Shown: positions 47,466 through 56,844, numbered from the stretch's first letter. The stretch is DNA of 64,000 nucleotides from Candidatus Harpocratesius repetitus (GCA_021498095.1 JAIZWK010000001.1:4288768-4352767); one strand, 5' to 3'. Notes: a model not told the origin generated them from the sequence alone. Program-made: numbers and translations.

Positions 47466-48386
47466 TCATTCAATTTTTTTTTCAAATAAAAGAACACCAG
47501 TCTCACGATCTTCATCATATTTAAAACCTAATTGGAGAAAATAACGCGCTATCTCTTTAGGAATAAATACAATAACATAATCTATTTCTGTATTAGGTGA
47601 AGAATGGTAACACTTGATATATGTAATTAGAAGATCATATGCATTCTTAGGTTTTCCATATAAAGTGCACCAAATATGAGATTTTTGAGGACCTTCATGA
47701 AATTCTGATGAGTTACATGTTTCGACACGTAAAAATGCATGGTCACTAGAATACCATTGGAAATCCTTCCCAATTTTTTGAAAAAATTGAAGACTGTTGG
47801 GAAAATAAGAAAATCCAGTGTTAATATCATCTGGTTTTTCTTCTAATTTAGAAGATACAAATTTAAATGCTTCATCAGGTGTAAGTTCAGAAATATTTTC
47901 ATTAATTTCAACATCATCTAGCTTTAATTTGCTAACTTCAGCATTTAGAAAAATCATAGTATTTTTTGTTGTAAATCCATAACGACTTGCCAAAGCGATA
48001 GATCCTACATTCTCACTATATGTTGCATATTGAATAATCTTACAACCTCGATTTATTGCTATTTGAATTGCATGTTCTGTTAAAATTTTACCTATTCCCA
48101 TTTGCTGATAAGATTTTTTTACTCTTCCTCCTTCCATCCAAGCATTTTTTTCGCTAAGAAATTTCACCCTTCCAATTGCGATTAATTCTATTATTGATTC
48201 TTTAGATTCAGAATATTTTGGTAAAAAAATACCATATGTATATCCATCTGGATCTTTAAGCCATGCGTGAAAGACTTTTGGGATATAATCTTGACCGTCC
48301 CAAATATCTTTTGAGATTTCTTTAACTTGGGGAAGATCTTCTGGTTTTAATTTACGAAATATTAATTTCGAGTAATCAATCTTCAT
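47466..48386 (-). CDS. GNAT-family N-acetyltransferase
   Basis: 306 residues from the ATG at 48386; a TTG start at 48404 adds six residues. The N-terminal half is a GNAT fold: LKPEDLPQVKEISKDIW, then AIGRVKFLSEKNAWMEGGRV and the acetyl-CoA loop QQMGIGKILTEHAI, followed by GSIALASRYGF. The C-terminal half, about 140 residues, is a second GNAT-like domain seen in some larger members. The substrate is unknown. Its stop codon is inside the target duplication of the 289-bp element, so that insertion abuts the 3' end of the gene. Confidence 0.8.
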   Translation of the reverse strand: MKIDYSKLIFRKLKPEDLPQVKEISKDIWDGQDYIPKVFHAWLKDPDGYTYGIFLPKYSESKESIIELIAIGRVKFLSEKNAWMEGGRVKKSYQQMGIGKILTEHAIQIAINRGCKIIQYATYSENVGSIALASRYGFTTKNTMIFLNAEVSKLKLDDVEINENISELTPDEAFKFVSSKLEEKPDDINTGFSYFPNSLQFFQKIGKDFQWYSSDHAFLRVETCNSSEFHEGPQKSHIWCTLYGKPKNAYDLLITYIKCYHSSPNTEIDYVIVFIPKEIARYFLQLGFKYDEDRETGVLLFEKKIE

Positions 48387-48502
48387 ATGTAAGAAAAGCT
48401 TCAAGAATATTAATTTTTTTTTTTAATTGTTAAGAGTTATTGATGAGATTTAGCTTTTTTAAGATGTACAAAATAGGTGGTTATTTAGATTTAAAGTATT
48501 CC

Positions 48503-49297
48503 TTATTTTATTTCATTTTCATTTAAATTTGTATAAAATGCTTCATTACTTGAATCTTCAAGTGAATTTGTAGACTTTTTCTCTTTTTCTTTTTTTATAG
48601 TTAAATCAAAAAGTGATTCTTTGATTATTTTTGTAATACTCCGTCGAATTTCTCGTATAAATATTTCTAAGTCCTTCTTTATTATGAAATTCAACCAATT
48701 AGATTCTAAATATTCAACAATTCGTTCAATTGCTTTTGGTTCACGCTCTAATCGATATAAAATCTGAAATTCTCCTTCAGATAGTGGAGTACCATCTTCA
48801 TGAACCCAACGAGACTTTAAACTGTTTTTAATTAATTGAACAAATTCTTTTCGAGGGCTAGACATCTTTAATTCTGGGTAAGGTTTAATTAATTGTTGCC
48901 AGTTTTTACGAAAATTGGAGTAGGGTATCCGTAGATCAGAAGTTAATTGAAAGTATGATTCATTTCTAATTCGCTGATACAATAATTGTCGATCAAATTT
49001 CAAACGTAATTGATTTTTCATAGAATTAAAATAAGAAAAGATGGCGTTATCTAGCTCTTTATTCTCAGTGTGATCCAATTCCCAAATTTTCTGAAATAAG
49101 ATTTCTAGGGTTAGCTTATCGATTTGAATATTAAAATTACCAATTTGGAGAGCTAGACTTGATTTTGCTTGTTTTCTTGTAGTAGAAATAGATGAAGTTT
49201 TCTTTCTTACTGTTTTTTTTTTACGATGTGATTTCTGTTTTTTTTTTTCAGCTTTTGCCCGTTCTTCTAATAAGCGTTGAATTTCATCCAATGACAT
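48503..49297 (-). CDS. Hypothetical basic helical protein, coupled to the upstream gene
   Basis: 264 residues, unrecognised. The N-terminus is Lys/Arg/Ser-rich (residues 12-45). A helical core follows with Trp/Tyr/Arg-rich segments such as YSNFRKNWQQLIKPYPEL, and the tail is charged and probably flexible. The start overlaps the end of the upstream gene by 14 bp, so translation is likely coupled. The basic character suggests binding to nucleic acid. Confidence 0.6.
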   Translation of the reverse strand: MSLDEIQRLLEERAKAEKKKQKSHRKKKTVRKKTSSISTTRKQAKSSLALQIGNFNIQIDKLTLEILFQKIWELDHTENKELDNAIFSYFNSMKNQLRLKFDRQLLYQRIRNESYFQLTSDLRIPYSNFRKNWQQLIKPYPELKMSSPRKEFVQLIKNSLKSRWVHEDGTPLSEGEFQILYRLEREPKAIERIVEYLESNWLNFIIKKDLEIFIREIRRSITKIIKESLFDLTIKKEKEKKSTNSLEDSSNEAFYTNLNENEIK

Positions 49298-49835
49298 TAA
49301 AATTTTCCTCCATTATCGCGAGAATTTCGAGTAATTGCTCTTTTTCTTCAAGTTTGAGCCCAAAATTAAGATCTAAGAATTTTTGGAGCAAATTGACATC
49401 TGATATCTCAGTCGCAATTTTTGAAACATTGCGATCCATTTCATCTAATTTTGTTAAAAAATAATATACCTTAGAAAAATCAAGAATTTTTGCAGGAGAA
49501 TTTTGTTTTCCACTTACATCATTTGTTTTTTGTGATATATCTACCTTAATTTCTTCTAAACGATCAAATGAGGGCGCTCCTTTAATTGCAATTAGGGTTT
49601 TAAACTTCTTTTTTTGAGGATCAAAGATTCCTTCAAGATGAATTTTTGATTCAGGTTGAGCATGTAATCGTAATAATGTTCCTCTTGTTGCTCCAAAAGA
49701 CCATTTCATAGATTTTGAAAGACCATAAATAGTTATCGGTAATTTATCATCATTTTCTCTAAGCCAATTTAACATGGATTCTTCATTTGCTCGAGCAACT
49801 TTTTCTTTTGGATGAATTGGATAGTTTGTATTCAT
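49284..49835 (-). CDS. Hypothetical protein with probable winged-helix N-terminus
   Basis: 183 residues. Residues 15-60 (MLNWLREN, ITIYGLSKSMKWSFGATRGTLLRL) have the helix-turn-helix spacing of a winged helix, and a strand pair after this could be the wing (IHLEGIFD, KFKTLIAI). The C-terminal half is helical and acidic. It is the first gene of a two-gene unit and has the AT-rich repeat region just upstream, so it may bind there. No family name can be given. Confidence 0.6.
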   Translation of the reverse strand: MNTNYPIHPKEKVARANEESMLNWLRENDDKLPITIYGLSKSMKWSFGATRGTLLRLHAQPESKIHLEGIFDPQKKKFKTLIAIKGAPSFDRLEEIKVDISQKTNDVSGKQNSPAKILDFSKVYYFLTKLDEMDRNVSKIATEISDVNLLQKFLDLNFGLKLEEKEQLLEILAIMEENFNVIG

Positions 49836-50095
49836 ATAAATAATGATTAAATTTTAGATATATATTTTTTTTCTTAAATATATATTTTAATTCTCATTTT
49901 TGAAATTTATATTATTTCAATTAATTTAAAGTATTAATTTTAATTAGAATATATATTTTAAAAAAAATTTTCGAATAATAAATTTGTATTTAGAATTTAT
50001 ATTAAGTTCTATAGAAAAGGTACAAAATATATATTTTTTAAAAGAAATTCAATGAATTTTATTGATTCAAAATTTCGGAGTTGTAATTATTCATA
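49836..50095. repeat. Very AT-rich region with four copies of ATATATATTTT
   Basis: The 11-mer occurs in the same orientation at 49858-49868, 49878-49888, 49949-49959 and 50027-50037, inside about 260 bp that are nearly all A and T. It lies between the divergent winged-helix-like gene and the TPR gene. The copies could be operator sites, or part of an easily melted replication origin. Low complexity makes chance repeats possible. Confidence 0.45.
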
Positions 50096-50097
50096 TT

Positions 50098-50120
50098 GAA
50101 AAGCATAAGTTTTTTTTATT
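50098..50120 (+). promoter_or_regulatory. Archaeal promoter upstream of the TPR gene
   Basis: GAAAAGCATAAG is followed by TTTTTTTTATT. The start codon is 20 bp downstream. The same box is seen at 44197-44215. Confidence 0.4.
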
Positions 50121-50140
50121 TTCGATCCCGTTCAATACCT

Positions 50141-50815
50141 ATGCCAGATGAAAACGAATATCAAAAAGTTCTCGAACTTATTTCTTATGGAAAATTTGAT
50201 GAAGCTTTCAAAAAAATTAAACCTATGCTCAAATCAGAACCTGAAAACCCGGGACTTCTACTTGATGCAGGTTATATTTGTGCTAATTTAGGAAATTTTA
50301 CAGATGCGATTAAATATTATGAAAAAACCATTGAAATGGTACCTGATTCAGCCAGTGGTTATGCTGGATTGGGATTTGTTTATAATTTACAAGATCAACC
50401 TGAAAAAGCATTAGAATATTTTAAAAAGGGCTTAGAAAAATCACCAGATAATGCACTTATCCACTTTGAAGTAGGGGAAACACTTCTTGAAATGGAACGA
50501 TTTGAGGAAGCCCTTAAATCCTACTATAAAGCAATTCAATTCTCAGGTTCAGAAACAGAAGTTGAAACGCTTCACCGTATTGCACAGGTTCATTTAGGAA
50601 TGAATAACCCCGATAAAACACTAGAAATCGCAAAAAATATATTATCAATCGATCCATCTTATGCAACGATTTACTATGTAATGGCTGGTGCAGAAGCGAT
50701 GAAAGAAAATTGGGATTCAGCAAAGTCACATCTTGAAAAATATTTGAAATACTCACCTGAAGATGTAGATGCCAAAGAAATGTTAAAGCATATTGAAGAA
50801 GAAATGTCGAAATAA
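50141..50815 (+). CDS. Tetratricopeptide-repeat protein
   Basis: 224 residues from the ATG at 50141; a TTG at 50096 would add 15. About five to six TPR units of 34 residues are visible, with the usual small/large positions (GNFTDAIKYYEKTIEMVPDSASGYAGLGFVY is one unit boundary region, others at PEKALEYFKKGLEKSP and NPDKTLEIAKNILSIDP). There is no signal peptide. TPR proteins hold partners together; the partner is unknown. It converges with the end of the ribosomal-protein cluster. Confidence 0.85.
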   Translation: MPDENEYQKVLELISYGKFDEAFKKIKPMLKSEPENPGLLLDAGYICANLGNFTDAIKYYEKTIEMVPDSASGYAGLGFVYNLQDQPEKALEYFKKGLEKSPDNALIHFEVGETLLEMERFEEALKSYYKAIQFSGSETEVETLHRIAQVHLGMNNPDKTLEIAKNILSIDPSYATIYYVMAGAEAMKENWDSAKSHLEKYLKYSPEDVDAKEMLKHIEEEMSK

Positions 50816-50937
50816 TCAAATAATAACCCTATTTTTTTAAATTAACTTAAAATTTTGCAAGATCTTAAATTGCATAGCATAAATTATGTAATAATAAATT
50901 ATCATAAAACAAAGAAAAAAAGAAAATTACTTGAAAT

Positions 50938-51435
50938 TTAACTTTCTTCTAACTGTGCAGTTAATTTTAAAACAGCTTTAGCTTCTTTCATCTTTTCTAC
51001 TGCTAATGCTGACGCACGTTCAACAGAAATTTCAAGATTTTTTGTAACTTTTCCCTTTCCAAGTAATTTATTGTAATTTAAAGCGCCTAAATCAATGATA
51101 TACTTACCACCTTTTTGTTCGATCTTTCCAGCTTCAAGCCAAGTAGGAAGTTTTTCTTCAACATCCTTTAAATTTATTGCTCGAGTCTGATTTAATCGTT
51201 GAACTTGAGGAGGTTGTTTGAATCCTTTCTTTCCAATTTTCCATTTTTCACCATCTGGACCTGGAAAACCAAGTTTTTTCATTTTTAGGTATAAACTCCA
51301 TTTGTGCTTGAATTTTCCTGTGGTTAATCCAGTTCCACCACGTTGACCTTTAGCTCGATGAGCACCAATTGTACCGTAGCCTCGAGTTCTATTACCTTGC
51401 TGTTTCCGGCTTTTTTTTTCGAATTTTACTGGCAT
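50938..51435 (-). CDS. rpl15: Large ribosomal subunit protein L15
   Basis: 165 residues. RGYGTIGAHRAKGQRGGTG near the N-terminus is the L15/L27a signature. The frame also opens at a GTG (51447), but that GTG is part of the Shine-Dalgarno GGTG, so ATG 51435 is the better start. It is the last gene of the cluster. secY, which commonly follows L15, is not here. Confidence 0.95.
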   Translation of the reverse strand: MPVKFEKKSRKQQGNRTRGYGTIGAHRAKGQRGGTGLTTGKFKHKWSLYLKMKKLGFPGPDGEKWKIGKKGFKQPPQVQRLNQTRAINLKDVEEKLPTWLEAGKIEQKGGKYIIDLGALNYNKLLGKGKVTKNLEISVERASALAVEKMKEAKAVLKLTAQLEES

Positions 51436-51463
51436 TGTTTTTTTCACCTTTTTCCAGAAATGC

Positions 51464-51997
51464 TTAGATCATTTTTCGTAAATAAATATTGATCTTATCT
51501 CCTACTTTACCCAAGGATCCACCGGCACCAATAGGTTTCTTGATCGAACCAGGATAACCTCCAATTGGTGGATGAAGTCGAAAGACGGGCTTTAATCCTT
51601 TAATTTCTTTTATTGCAATTTTTCCTTTATGAATTGCATTGGCGAGATCAGGGATGGATTTATACACGGTTTCAGTTCGAACAAAATGATCAGTTAAAGG
51701 TTTATTACCTTCGAGTAGAGCGCGTTTTTCGAGTAATCTTTTTATATTATCAGCGGATACTGGTCCATAGGCAACATAATCCTTTACTTTTTGAATCATT
51801 CCTCGAACAGAAGGAGTAGTTTTAACTAATACTGCACTATTTACACGGTAAAGATTCAATAAATGTAATGTATGCAAGATTTTTCGATTCATCCCATGAG
51901 CACCACGAATCCTTATTATACAATAGATTTCTTCTTCGGGGATTTTCGCTTTTTTTGTAGATGTTGATTTAGCGGTAGTTTTGACTTTACTTGACAT
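51464..51997 (-). CDS. rpl30: Large ribosomal subunit protein L30
   Basis: 177 residues from ATG 51997, which has GGTGAT 4-9 bases upstream; an ATG at 52009 precedes that site. The L30/L7 signature IIRIRGAHGMNRKILHTLHLL is clear, and the GGYPGSIKKP end is the long archaeal/eukaryotic form. A Lys/Thr/Ser-rich leader of about 20 residues precedes the core. Confidence 0.95.
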   Translation of the reverse strand: MSSKVKTTAKSTSTKKAKIPEEEIYCIIRIRGAHGMNRKILHTLHLLNLYRVNSAVLVKTTPSVRGMIQKVKDYVAYGPVSADNIKRLLEKRALLEGNKPLTDHFVRTETVYKSIPDLANAIHKGKIAIKEIKGLKPVFRLHPPIGGYPGSIKKPIGAGGSLGKVGDKINIYLRKMI

Positions 51998-52024
51998 AAT
52001 CATCACCATTATTTAGAGGCTTAT

Positions 52025-52723
52025 TTAAGCCCCCCAATCTTTAGCTGTCATTACTTTATACATATTTTCCAAAGCATTAAAGACAGCTTTTGCCATATTT
52101 GTTCTGGATTTTGTATTTCCTTTTGTTACAGTCCATACATCTGTAATTCCAGCCAATCGGAGCACCAGTTTTGCAGTATCAGAACAAGCTAAACCAGTTC
52201 CTTTCGGTGCAGGTTTTAATGTGACTCGAACACTTCCCATTTTACCAGATGTCTCAAAAGGAATGGAGTGATTTCCACCACAATTACATTCCCAACTTCC
52301 ACATCCCCGTTTCACAGGAATCATGCTCAATTTTGCTTTAGCGATTGCTTTTCGGATTCCAGGACCTACTTCTTTGTTTTTTGAAGAATATAACCCAACA
52401 AATCCATCTTCATTACCGACTACTACAGAACATTTAAATCGTGATTGTTCACCTGCATCGGTTTGCTTTTGTACCATTTTTATGTCAATTACTTCTTCTT
52501 TTAAATTGGGTATTAAGAAATCTAAGATTTCTTTTTCTTTGATGACATAATTATTACGAAGAATTTCTTCAATTGAAGTAATCTGCCCCGCTTTTACCAT
52601 TTTCCCTAAGTGAGTTAATGGTTCCCAATCATCCAATGGATTTCTCCGCTGCATTGTGCGCTTACTTCGCCTGGCACCTCGTCGGGGGGATCTATTTCGT
52701 TTACGTGATTCATTTTCTGACAT
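52025..52723 (-). CDS. rps5: Small ribosomal subunit protein S5
   Basis: 232 residues. The N-terminus is Arg-rich. The double-stranded-RNA-type S5 domain shows RFKCSVVVGNEDGFVGLYSSKNKEVGPGIRKAI, and the C-terminal half has GSVRVTLKPAPKGTGLACSD. It is the archaeal/eukaryotic S2-like form with a CGSWECNCGG Cys segment. Confidence 0.96.
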   Translation of the reverse strand: MSENESRKRNRSPRRGARRSKRTMQRRNPLDDWEPLTHLGKMVKAGQITSIEEILRNNYVIKEKEILDFLIPNLKEEVIDIKMVQKQTDAGEQSRFKCSVVVGNEDGFVGLYSSKNKEVGPGIRKAIAKAKLSMIPVKRGCGSWECNCGGNHSIPFETSGKMGSVRVTLKPAPKGTGLACSDTAKLVLRLAGITDVWTVTKGNTKSRTNMAKAVFNALENMYKVMTAKDWGA

Positions 52724-52727
52724 TTAA

Positions 52728-53318
52728 TTACACCTTACTCTCTATTTCTTTCAAAATTTTCTCAAAATCCGAATCAATTTTGGTAGGATCACCCTTTTTC
52801 TTTAAAACTGCAGAAAATTTCTTTTTATATAAGTTTGAATTTTCTTTTTTCAACTGTTTTGCATATTCTGCAATATGAACCCCCTTGATTCGTTCTTCGA
52901 TTCCATTGAAAAACCAACTTTCTTCAACAGGAACTTCAATTCCTGCATCTAAAAAGCCTTTAACTGCTGCTTTAACCCGATTATCATGCACCAATATTCC
53001 AACATCAACTATTGCGTCAGAAATCCCTATTTTCTTTGCACGTAATCCACATAAATACCCAGCTAAATATGCTGACGGTAAATTACCAAGATTTTGTTTC
53101 CAATTAAAATCTTTTACAAGCTGTTGTGTGTGCACATGAGTTAAGATTTTATCTCCTTCAATTTTTGATTCAACCACTTGAACTATTGTATGCTTATTTG
53201 AACAACGAACTACTAAGCGATTACGACGTGATTGAATTAATTTTAATCTGCGATGATAATTAGTTTTCCCTTCTCGTCTTCGACGGAATGGAACTCGATA
53301 TTTTGGTCCTTTAGCCAT
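52728..53318 (-). CDS. rpl18: Large ribosomal subunit protein L18
   Basis: 196 residues from ATG 53318, which follows a GGTGA site and begins MAKGPKYRVPFRRRREGKTNY, the archaeal L18/L5e start. The frame runs on to 53402 but that stretch has no family match. It binds 5S rRNA. RLVVRCSNKHTIVQVV and AYLAGYLCGLRAKKIG are conserved blocks. Confidence 0.95.
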   Translation of the reverse strand: MAKGPKYRVPFRRRREGKTNYHRRLKLIQSRRNRLVVRCSNKHTIVQVVESKIEGDKILTHVHTQQLVKDFNWKQNLGNLPSAYLAGYLCGLRAKKIGISDAIVDVGILVHDNRVKAAVKGFLDAGIEVPVEESWFFNGIEERIKGVHIAEYAKQLKKENSNLYKKKFSAVLKKKGDPTKIDSDFEKILKEIESKV

Positions 53319-53334
53319 TTCATTCACCTTCTCT

Positions 53335-53784
53335 CTAACTTCTCCACATCTTATGTTCATTAATATATCGATGCAAAGTGGCAACAGAATTAAATGTTCC
53401 ACCTTTTGCTTTCAAATAAAGCTCTCGATATGTTGATACTTCTATTTGTTCAGTATCTCGTAATTTTTTAAGTTCACGACGTAAAGGTCTAATACGGTTT
53501 ATCCAATTACGTTTACTGGGAGAACGAGCTGTTTTATTCCCTTTTCGACTTCCAATTCCGCGAGCACGCCCTTTTTGTTTCTTTAATTTCTTTTCTTTAG
53601 CTCGAAATCTTGAAACTCCAATTTTGGGGCGTTTAATAATTATTTTATTTTTAATTAAATTTTTAATATCTTCACGGGTTATGGCCATCAAGACATCTTC
53701 AATATATTCAGGATGGATATATACTCGATGGATTCCACATTTGAGAATGTCGGCAGCTAATCGTTTCTGAGCATTAATATTCAT
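53335..53784 (-). CDS. rpl19e: Large ribosomal subunit protein L19e
   Basis: 149 residues from ATG 53784. The GTG at 53793 belongs to the GGTG ribosome-binding site. NAQKRLAADILKCG and the basic RGIGSRKGNKTARSPSKRNW block identify this archaeal/eukaryotic-only protein. Confidence 0.96.
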   Translation of the reverse strand: MNINAQKRLAADILKCGIHRVYIHPEYIEDVLMAITREDIKNLIKNKIIIKRPKIGVSRFRAKEKKLKKQKGRARGIGSRKGNKTARSPSKRNWINRIRPLRRELKKLRDTEQIEVSTYRELYLKAKGGTFNSVATLHRYINEHKMWRS

Positions 53785-53801
53785 ATTTTTCACCTATTTT
53801 T

Positions 53802-54299
53802 CTATTCTTCTTCATCCTCTGTTTGATCTTCTTCAGAATCTTCTTCATCGAGATCTTCATTTTCTTCTAATTCTTCCTCATCAATACCCTCAATTTCCAT
53901 TAGTTCTTCCTTGGAAATACCTAAATTTAAAACACGAAATCCTTTCTCTTGAGCATATTCAATGAGAGCAATTCGCTTGCGTGCACCTAAACGCGAATTA
54001 ATCCGAACAGCATGAATTTTTGGATCTAATTCATCAATATCTTTAGTATGAATGACATTTATATCTTTAAATCCTGATGGATGAAGTCCACGAATTGCCT
54101 TAGGATTTCGATAACCAGGCTCGGGGGATTTCACACCAGTTTTCGTTTTTCGACGTGTTTTATTATCAATCCCACGTTGTTTGCGCCATCCAGATTTTGA
54201 TAATTTTTTATATCGCCAAGATTCATAACGTCGGAAACTCGGGCGCTTTTTGTTTTGTATTCTTCGAATTCGCATTAAGCGTGATTTATCTTCTACCAT
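53802..54299 (-). CDS. rpl32e: Large ribosomal subunit protein L32e with acidic tail
   Basis: 165 residues. The basic core has KKRPSFRRYESWRYKKL and SGWRKQRGIDNKTRR, and the VRINSRLGARKRIALIEYA block is conserved. The last 35 residues are almost all Glu and Asp, an unusual extension for L32e. Confidence 0.95.
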   Translation of the reverse strand: MVEDKSRLMRIRRIQNKKRPSFRRYESWRYKKLSKSGWRKQRGIDNKTRRKTKTGVKSPEPGYRNPKAIRGLHPSGFKDINVIHTKDIDELDPKIHAVRINSRLGARKRIALIEYAQEKGFRVLNLGISKEELMEIEGIDEEELEENEDLDEEDSEEDQTEDEEE

Positions 54300-54313
54300 G
54301 ATGATTCACTCCT

Positions 54314-54889
54314 TTATCGAAGTTCCCATAAAACTTCTTCACCAACTAATTTTTTATAGACATAAACACCGTCTTGAAAAACCCGCTTATCTTTTTCTCG
54401 AATTTTACACAATTTCTGAATGTTAGCGCAAGTTTGACCGACGTGTTCTTTACTCACACCAGAAACAATGACTTCTTCTTTATTGGCTTTTATTTTTACA
54501 TCGCCAATTTTTTTGGTTACTCGAGGTGCTCGTTCACCAATAAAATTTCGGATTAAAATTTCATCAGATTTACCTTTTGGAGGTTCGACTGTAATTGGAA
54601 AATGACTATATACAATTTTCATTCTATACTCATATCCCATTTGAACACCTTTAATCATGTTTCCGATTATATTTTTGATGGTATACATCTTTGCAATATC
54701 ATTTTTACGAGGAAAATCTACATGAAGGTAAATAATATTTCCAATTAATTTTAGATCAATTTTCTTTGCATGAGAAAAATCTTTTATAATTTTTCCTTTC
54801 TTACCTTCTAATGTCAAAATTTTATCTTTCAAACTTACTGAGATATCATCAGGAATTTTGACTTCTTCATCAACTGCTACATATTTCAT
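54314..54889 (-). CDS. rpl6: Large ribosomal subunit protein L6
   Basis: 191 residues with the two duplicated L6 domains. The N-terminal strand pattern is VKIPDDISVSLKDKILTLEGKKG and the second domain ends with IQKLCKIREKDKRVFQDGVYVYKK, as in archaeal L6/L9e. Confidence 0.95.
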   Translation of the reverse strand: MKYVAVDEEVKIPDDISVSLKDKILTLEGKKGKIIKDFSHAKKIDLKLIGNIIYLHVDFPRKNDIAKMYTIKNIIGNMIKGVQMGYEYRMKIVYSHFPITVEPPKGKSDEILIRNFIGERAPRVTKKIGDVKIKANKEEVIVSGVSKEHVGQTCANIQKLCKIREKDKRVFQDGVYVYKKLVGEEVLWELR

Positions 54890-54909
54890 TTGACATCATC
54901 CTATAAGTA

Positions 54910-55299
54910 TTAATATACATATGCAATAAGCCTTCCACCGATATGTTTTTCTTTAGCTTCTTGATGAGACATCACTCCTTGGTTAGTGCTTATTAAAAGC
55001 ATTCCAAAGTTTATTGCAGGTAAATATTGTTTCTCTGCACTTTCGATGTTTCGAGCTTTTATCGGTTTTCGGGGTTTAATTACACCAATTTTATTAATGC
55101 GTCCGAGTAATTCAACTTTAAATTTTCCTTCTCGACCATCATTAATTGATTCATATTCTGCAATATATCCATTCGCTTGTAAAATCCGAAGAACTGTACC
55201 AATCATTTTTGAGCGTGGTCGTATAACTACGGTACTTTTACAAACTGATTCGGCATTTTTAATAATACTACAAGCGTCAGCTAAAGGATCTAATAACAT
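54910..55299 (-). CDS. rps8: Small ribosomal subunit protein S8
   Basis: 129 residues. DPLADACSIIKNAE starts the protein and the C-terminal NFGMLLISTNQGVMSHQEAK is the S8 signature (ISTNQGVMSH). A GAGGTG site precedes the ATG. Confidence 0.96.
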   Translation of the reverse strand: MLLDPLADACSIIKNAESVCKSTVVIRPRSKMIGTVLRILQANGYIAEYESINDGREGKFKVELLGRINKIGVIKPRKPIKARNIESAEKQYLPAINFGMLLISTNQGVMSHQEAKEKHIGGRLIAYVY

Positions 55300-55321
55300 T
55301 TTTTGTGTTCACCTCATACCT

Positions 55322-55486
55322 CTAAAAATATTTTTTAAATCCCATCTTTGGAGCAACTTCTCGGAAACATCTTCGACATATATCCAATCCATATCTTCGT
55401 ATTAATCCTCGATGTGTACCGCATCTTCGGCATTCCCGGGCTCCTTTTCCTTTTTTCGTTAATGAAAATGTTCGTTTTTCTGACAT
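55322..55486 (-). CDS. rps14: Small ribosomal subunit protein S14 (zinc-binding form)
   Basis: A 54-residue gene between S8 and L5 in the canonical archaeal position. It has two CxxC pairs, ECRRCGTHRG and DICRRCFRE, which bind zinc, and ends with KMGFKKYF. RBS GGTGT lies 6-10 bases before the ATG. Confidence 0.95.
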   Translation of the reverse strand: MSEKRTFSLTKKGKGARECRRCGTHRGLIRRYGLDICRRCFREVAPKMGFKKYF

Positions 55487-55502
55487 TTTTTACACCTATC
55501 AC

Positions 55503-56072
55503 CTAATAAAATCGTTGCTCCATAACATCAACAATTTCTACTTTGAGAAATTTCTGCATGAAATACATTGCTTCATCTTTTGAAACGTAATGATGTTCAC
55601 CAACTTTTCGGCGATCTTTTTTACGATATTTTATGCGATGTCCCGGACGCTCAATTTTACATGAAACATTGAAACCAAAGATTCCCAAATCAGGATCATA
55701 TTTGATTCCAGGGACTTTAATATGTTCATCTACACCAAAGCTAAAGTTTCCTTTATGATCAAATGCTTTTCTTAATATTCGATTATCATAAATAATCAAC
55801 ACTTTCTTCAAGAATTCTTCAGCTTCTTTTTTACGAAGAGTAACACGAGCACCAATCGCTTGGTTTTTTCGAATTGCCCATTCTTTTACATTTTTTTTAG
55901 CTTTTGTAGTAGATGGTTTTTTATCTGTTAATTCAAATAATACTCGACGAGCTTTCTTAAGTTCTTGGGCTCCAGAACTTCCTATACCAATATTAACCAC
56001 AACTTTACTAATAAAGGGTTTTTGCATAGGATGCTTCCATCTTTGTTCAAATTCTTTATAATTCTGTACCAT
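55503..56072 (-). CDS. rpl5: Large ribosomal subunit protein L5
   Basis: 189 residues from ATG 56072 (MVQNYKEFEQRWKHPM); the frame opens at 56123, inside the S4e gene. The VVVNIGIGSSGAQELKKA block and GARVTLRKKEAEEFL are conserved. L5 binds 5S rRNA. S4e ends 8 bp before this start. Confidence 0.95.
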   Translation of the reverse strand: MVQNYKEFEQRWKHPMQKPFISKVVVNIGIGSSGAQELKKARRVLFELTDKKPSTTKAKKNVKEWAIRKNQAIGARVTLRKKEAEEFLKKVLIIYDNRILRKAFDHKGNFSFGVDEHIKVPGIKYDPDLGIFGFNVSCKIERPGHRIKYRKKDRRKVGEHHYVSKDEAMYFMQKFLKVEIVDVMEQRFY

Positions 56073-56079
56073 TTGATTC

Positions 56080-56841
56080 TCATACCTCCAATGGTAAATC
56101 GATAGCAGGCTTATCATTTCCAATTATAAAAACATAGTCATAAGATGTACTTAATTCACCATGCTCAGTAGAAATAATAGCCAATGAAGCATTTACTCCG
56201 AAACGTTTTATTAATTCTTTAACCTGTCCAGAAACACCGATGTTCTTCCCTTGATAGATCATAGCTTGATTTCCTTCTTCAAGTGGAAAATAATCAAGAA
56301 TCTTTTGATCTGGAAGAGATATTTTCAGTGTTCCACCCGTCTTGTAGGGGATAGATGGCTTTTCTTTCGGGTTATCGATTAAAATACGAATATTTCGACC
56401 GTCATGAAGGTTTAATTGTAAATGTCCACCACGTAAAGTTGTTATTTTTAAGATTTTACATAATTTGAATTTAGCTTCTTCTTTTGTAATTTCGCTTAAT
56501 ATCAACCCGTGATTTCGTGACGGCAATACTCGATAAGCCTTGTTAATTTCATGCAATTCGACTACATCCATTAACCCAACAGGAAATCTAATATCATTTT
56601 GGGGTTTCCCATCGATAAATACTTGACCTTTATTTAAAATGAATTTTGTTTCTTTTATATTATTACTAACTTTTAGAAGATCGCGAAATATATGACCTAA
56701 AGGCAAGCTAAAATTGAAGGGATGTGGTCCAGGTCGAGCTTTTAAGAAAAATTTCCCCGCTTTACGATTTTTACGTTGAATTTGTAAATAACCCGGAGAA
56801 GCTAATCTTTTTAAGTATCGTTTATTTCCTTTACTACCCAT
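56080..56841 (-). CDS. rps4e: Small ribosomal subunit protein S4e
   Basis: 253 residues with the archaeal/eukaryotic S4e layout: an S4 RNA-binding domain (KETKFILNKGQVFIDGKPQND), a central domain and a KOW-type C-terminal part ending GVNASLAIISTEHGE. The conserved start GSKGNKRYLKRLASPGYLQI is present. Confidence 0.96.
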   Translation of the reverse strand: MGSKGNKRYLKRLASPGYLQIQRKNRKAGKFFLKARPGPHPFNFSLPLGHIFRDLLKVSNNIKETKFILNKGQVFIDGKPQNDIRFPVGLMDVVELHEINKAYRVLPSRNHGLILSEITKEEAKFKLCKILKITTLRGGHLQLNLHDGRNIRILIDNPKEKPSIPYKTGGTLKISLPDQKILDYFPLEEGNQAMIYQGKNIGVSGQVKELIKRFGVNASLAIISTEHGELSTSYDYVFIIGNDKPAIDLPLEV

Positions 56842-56844
56842 AGT

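Noticed and set aside
50514..50819. Minus-strand frame inside the TPR gene
   Set aside because: Shadow of the repeat-containing coding sequence.
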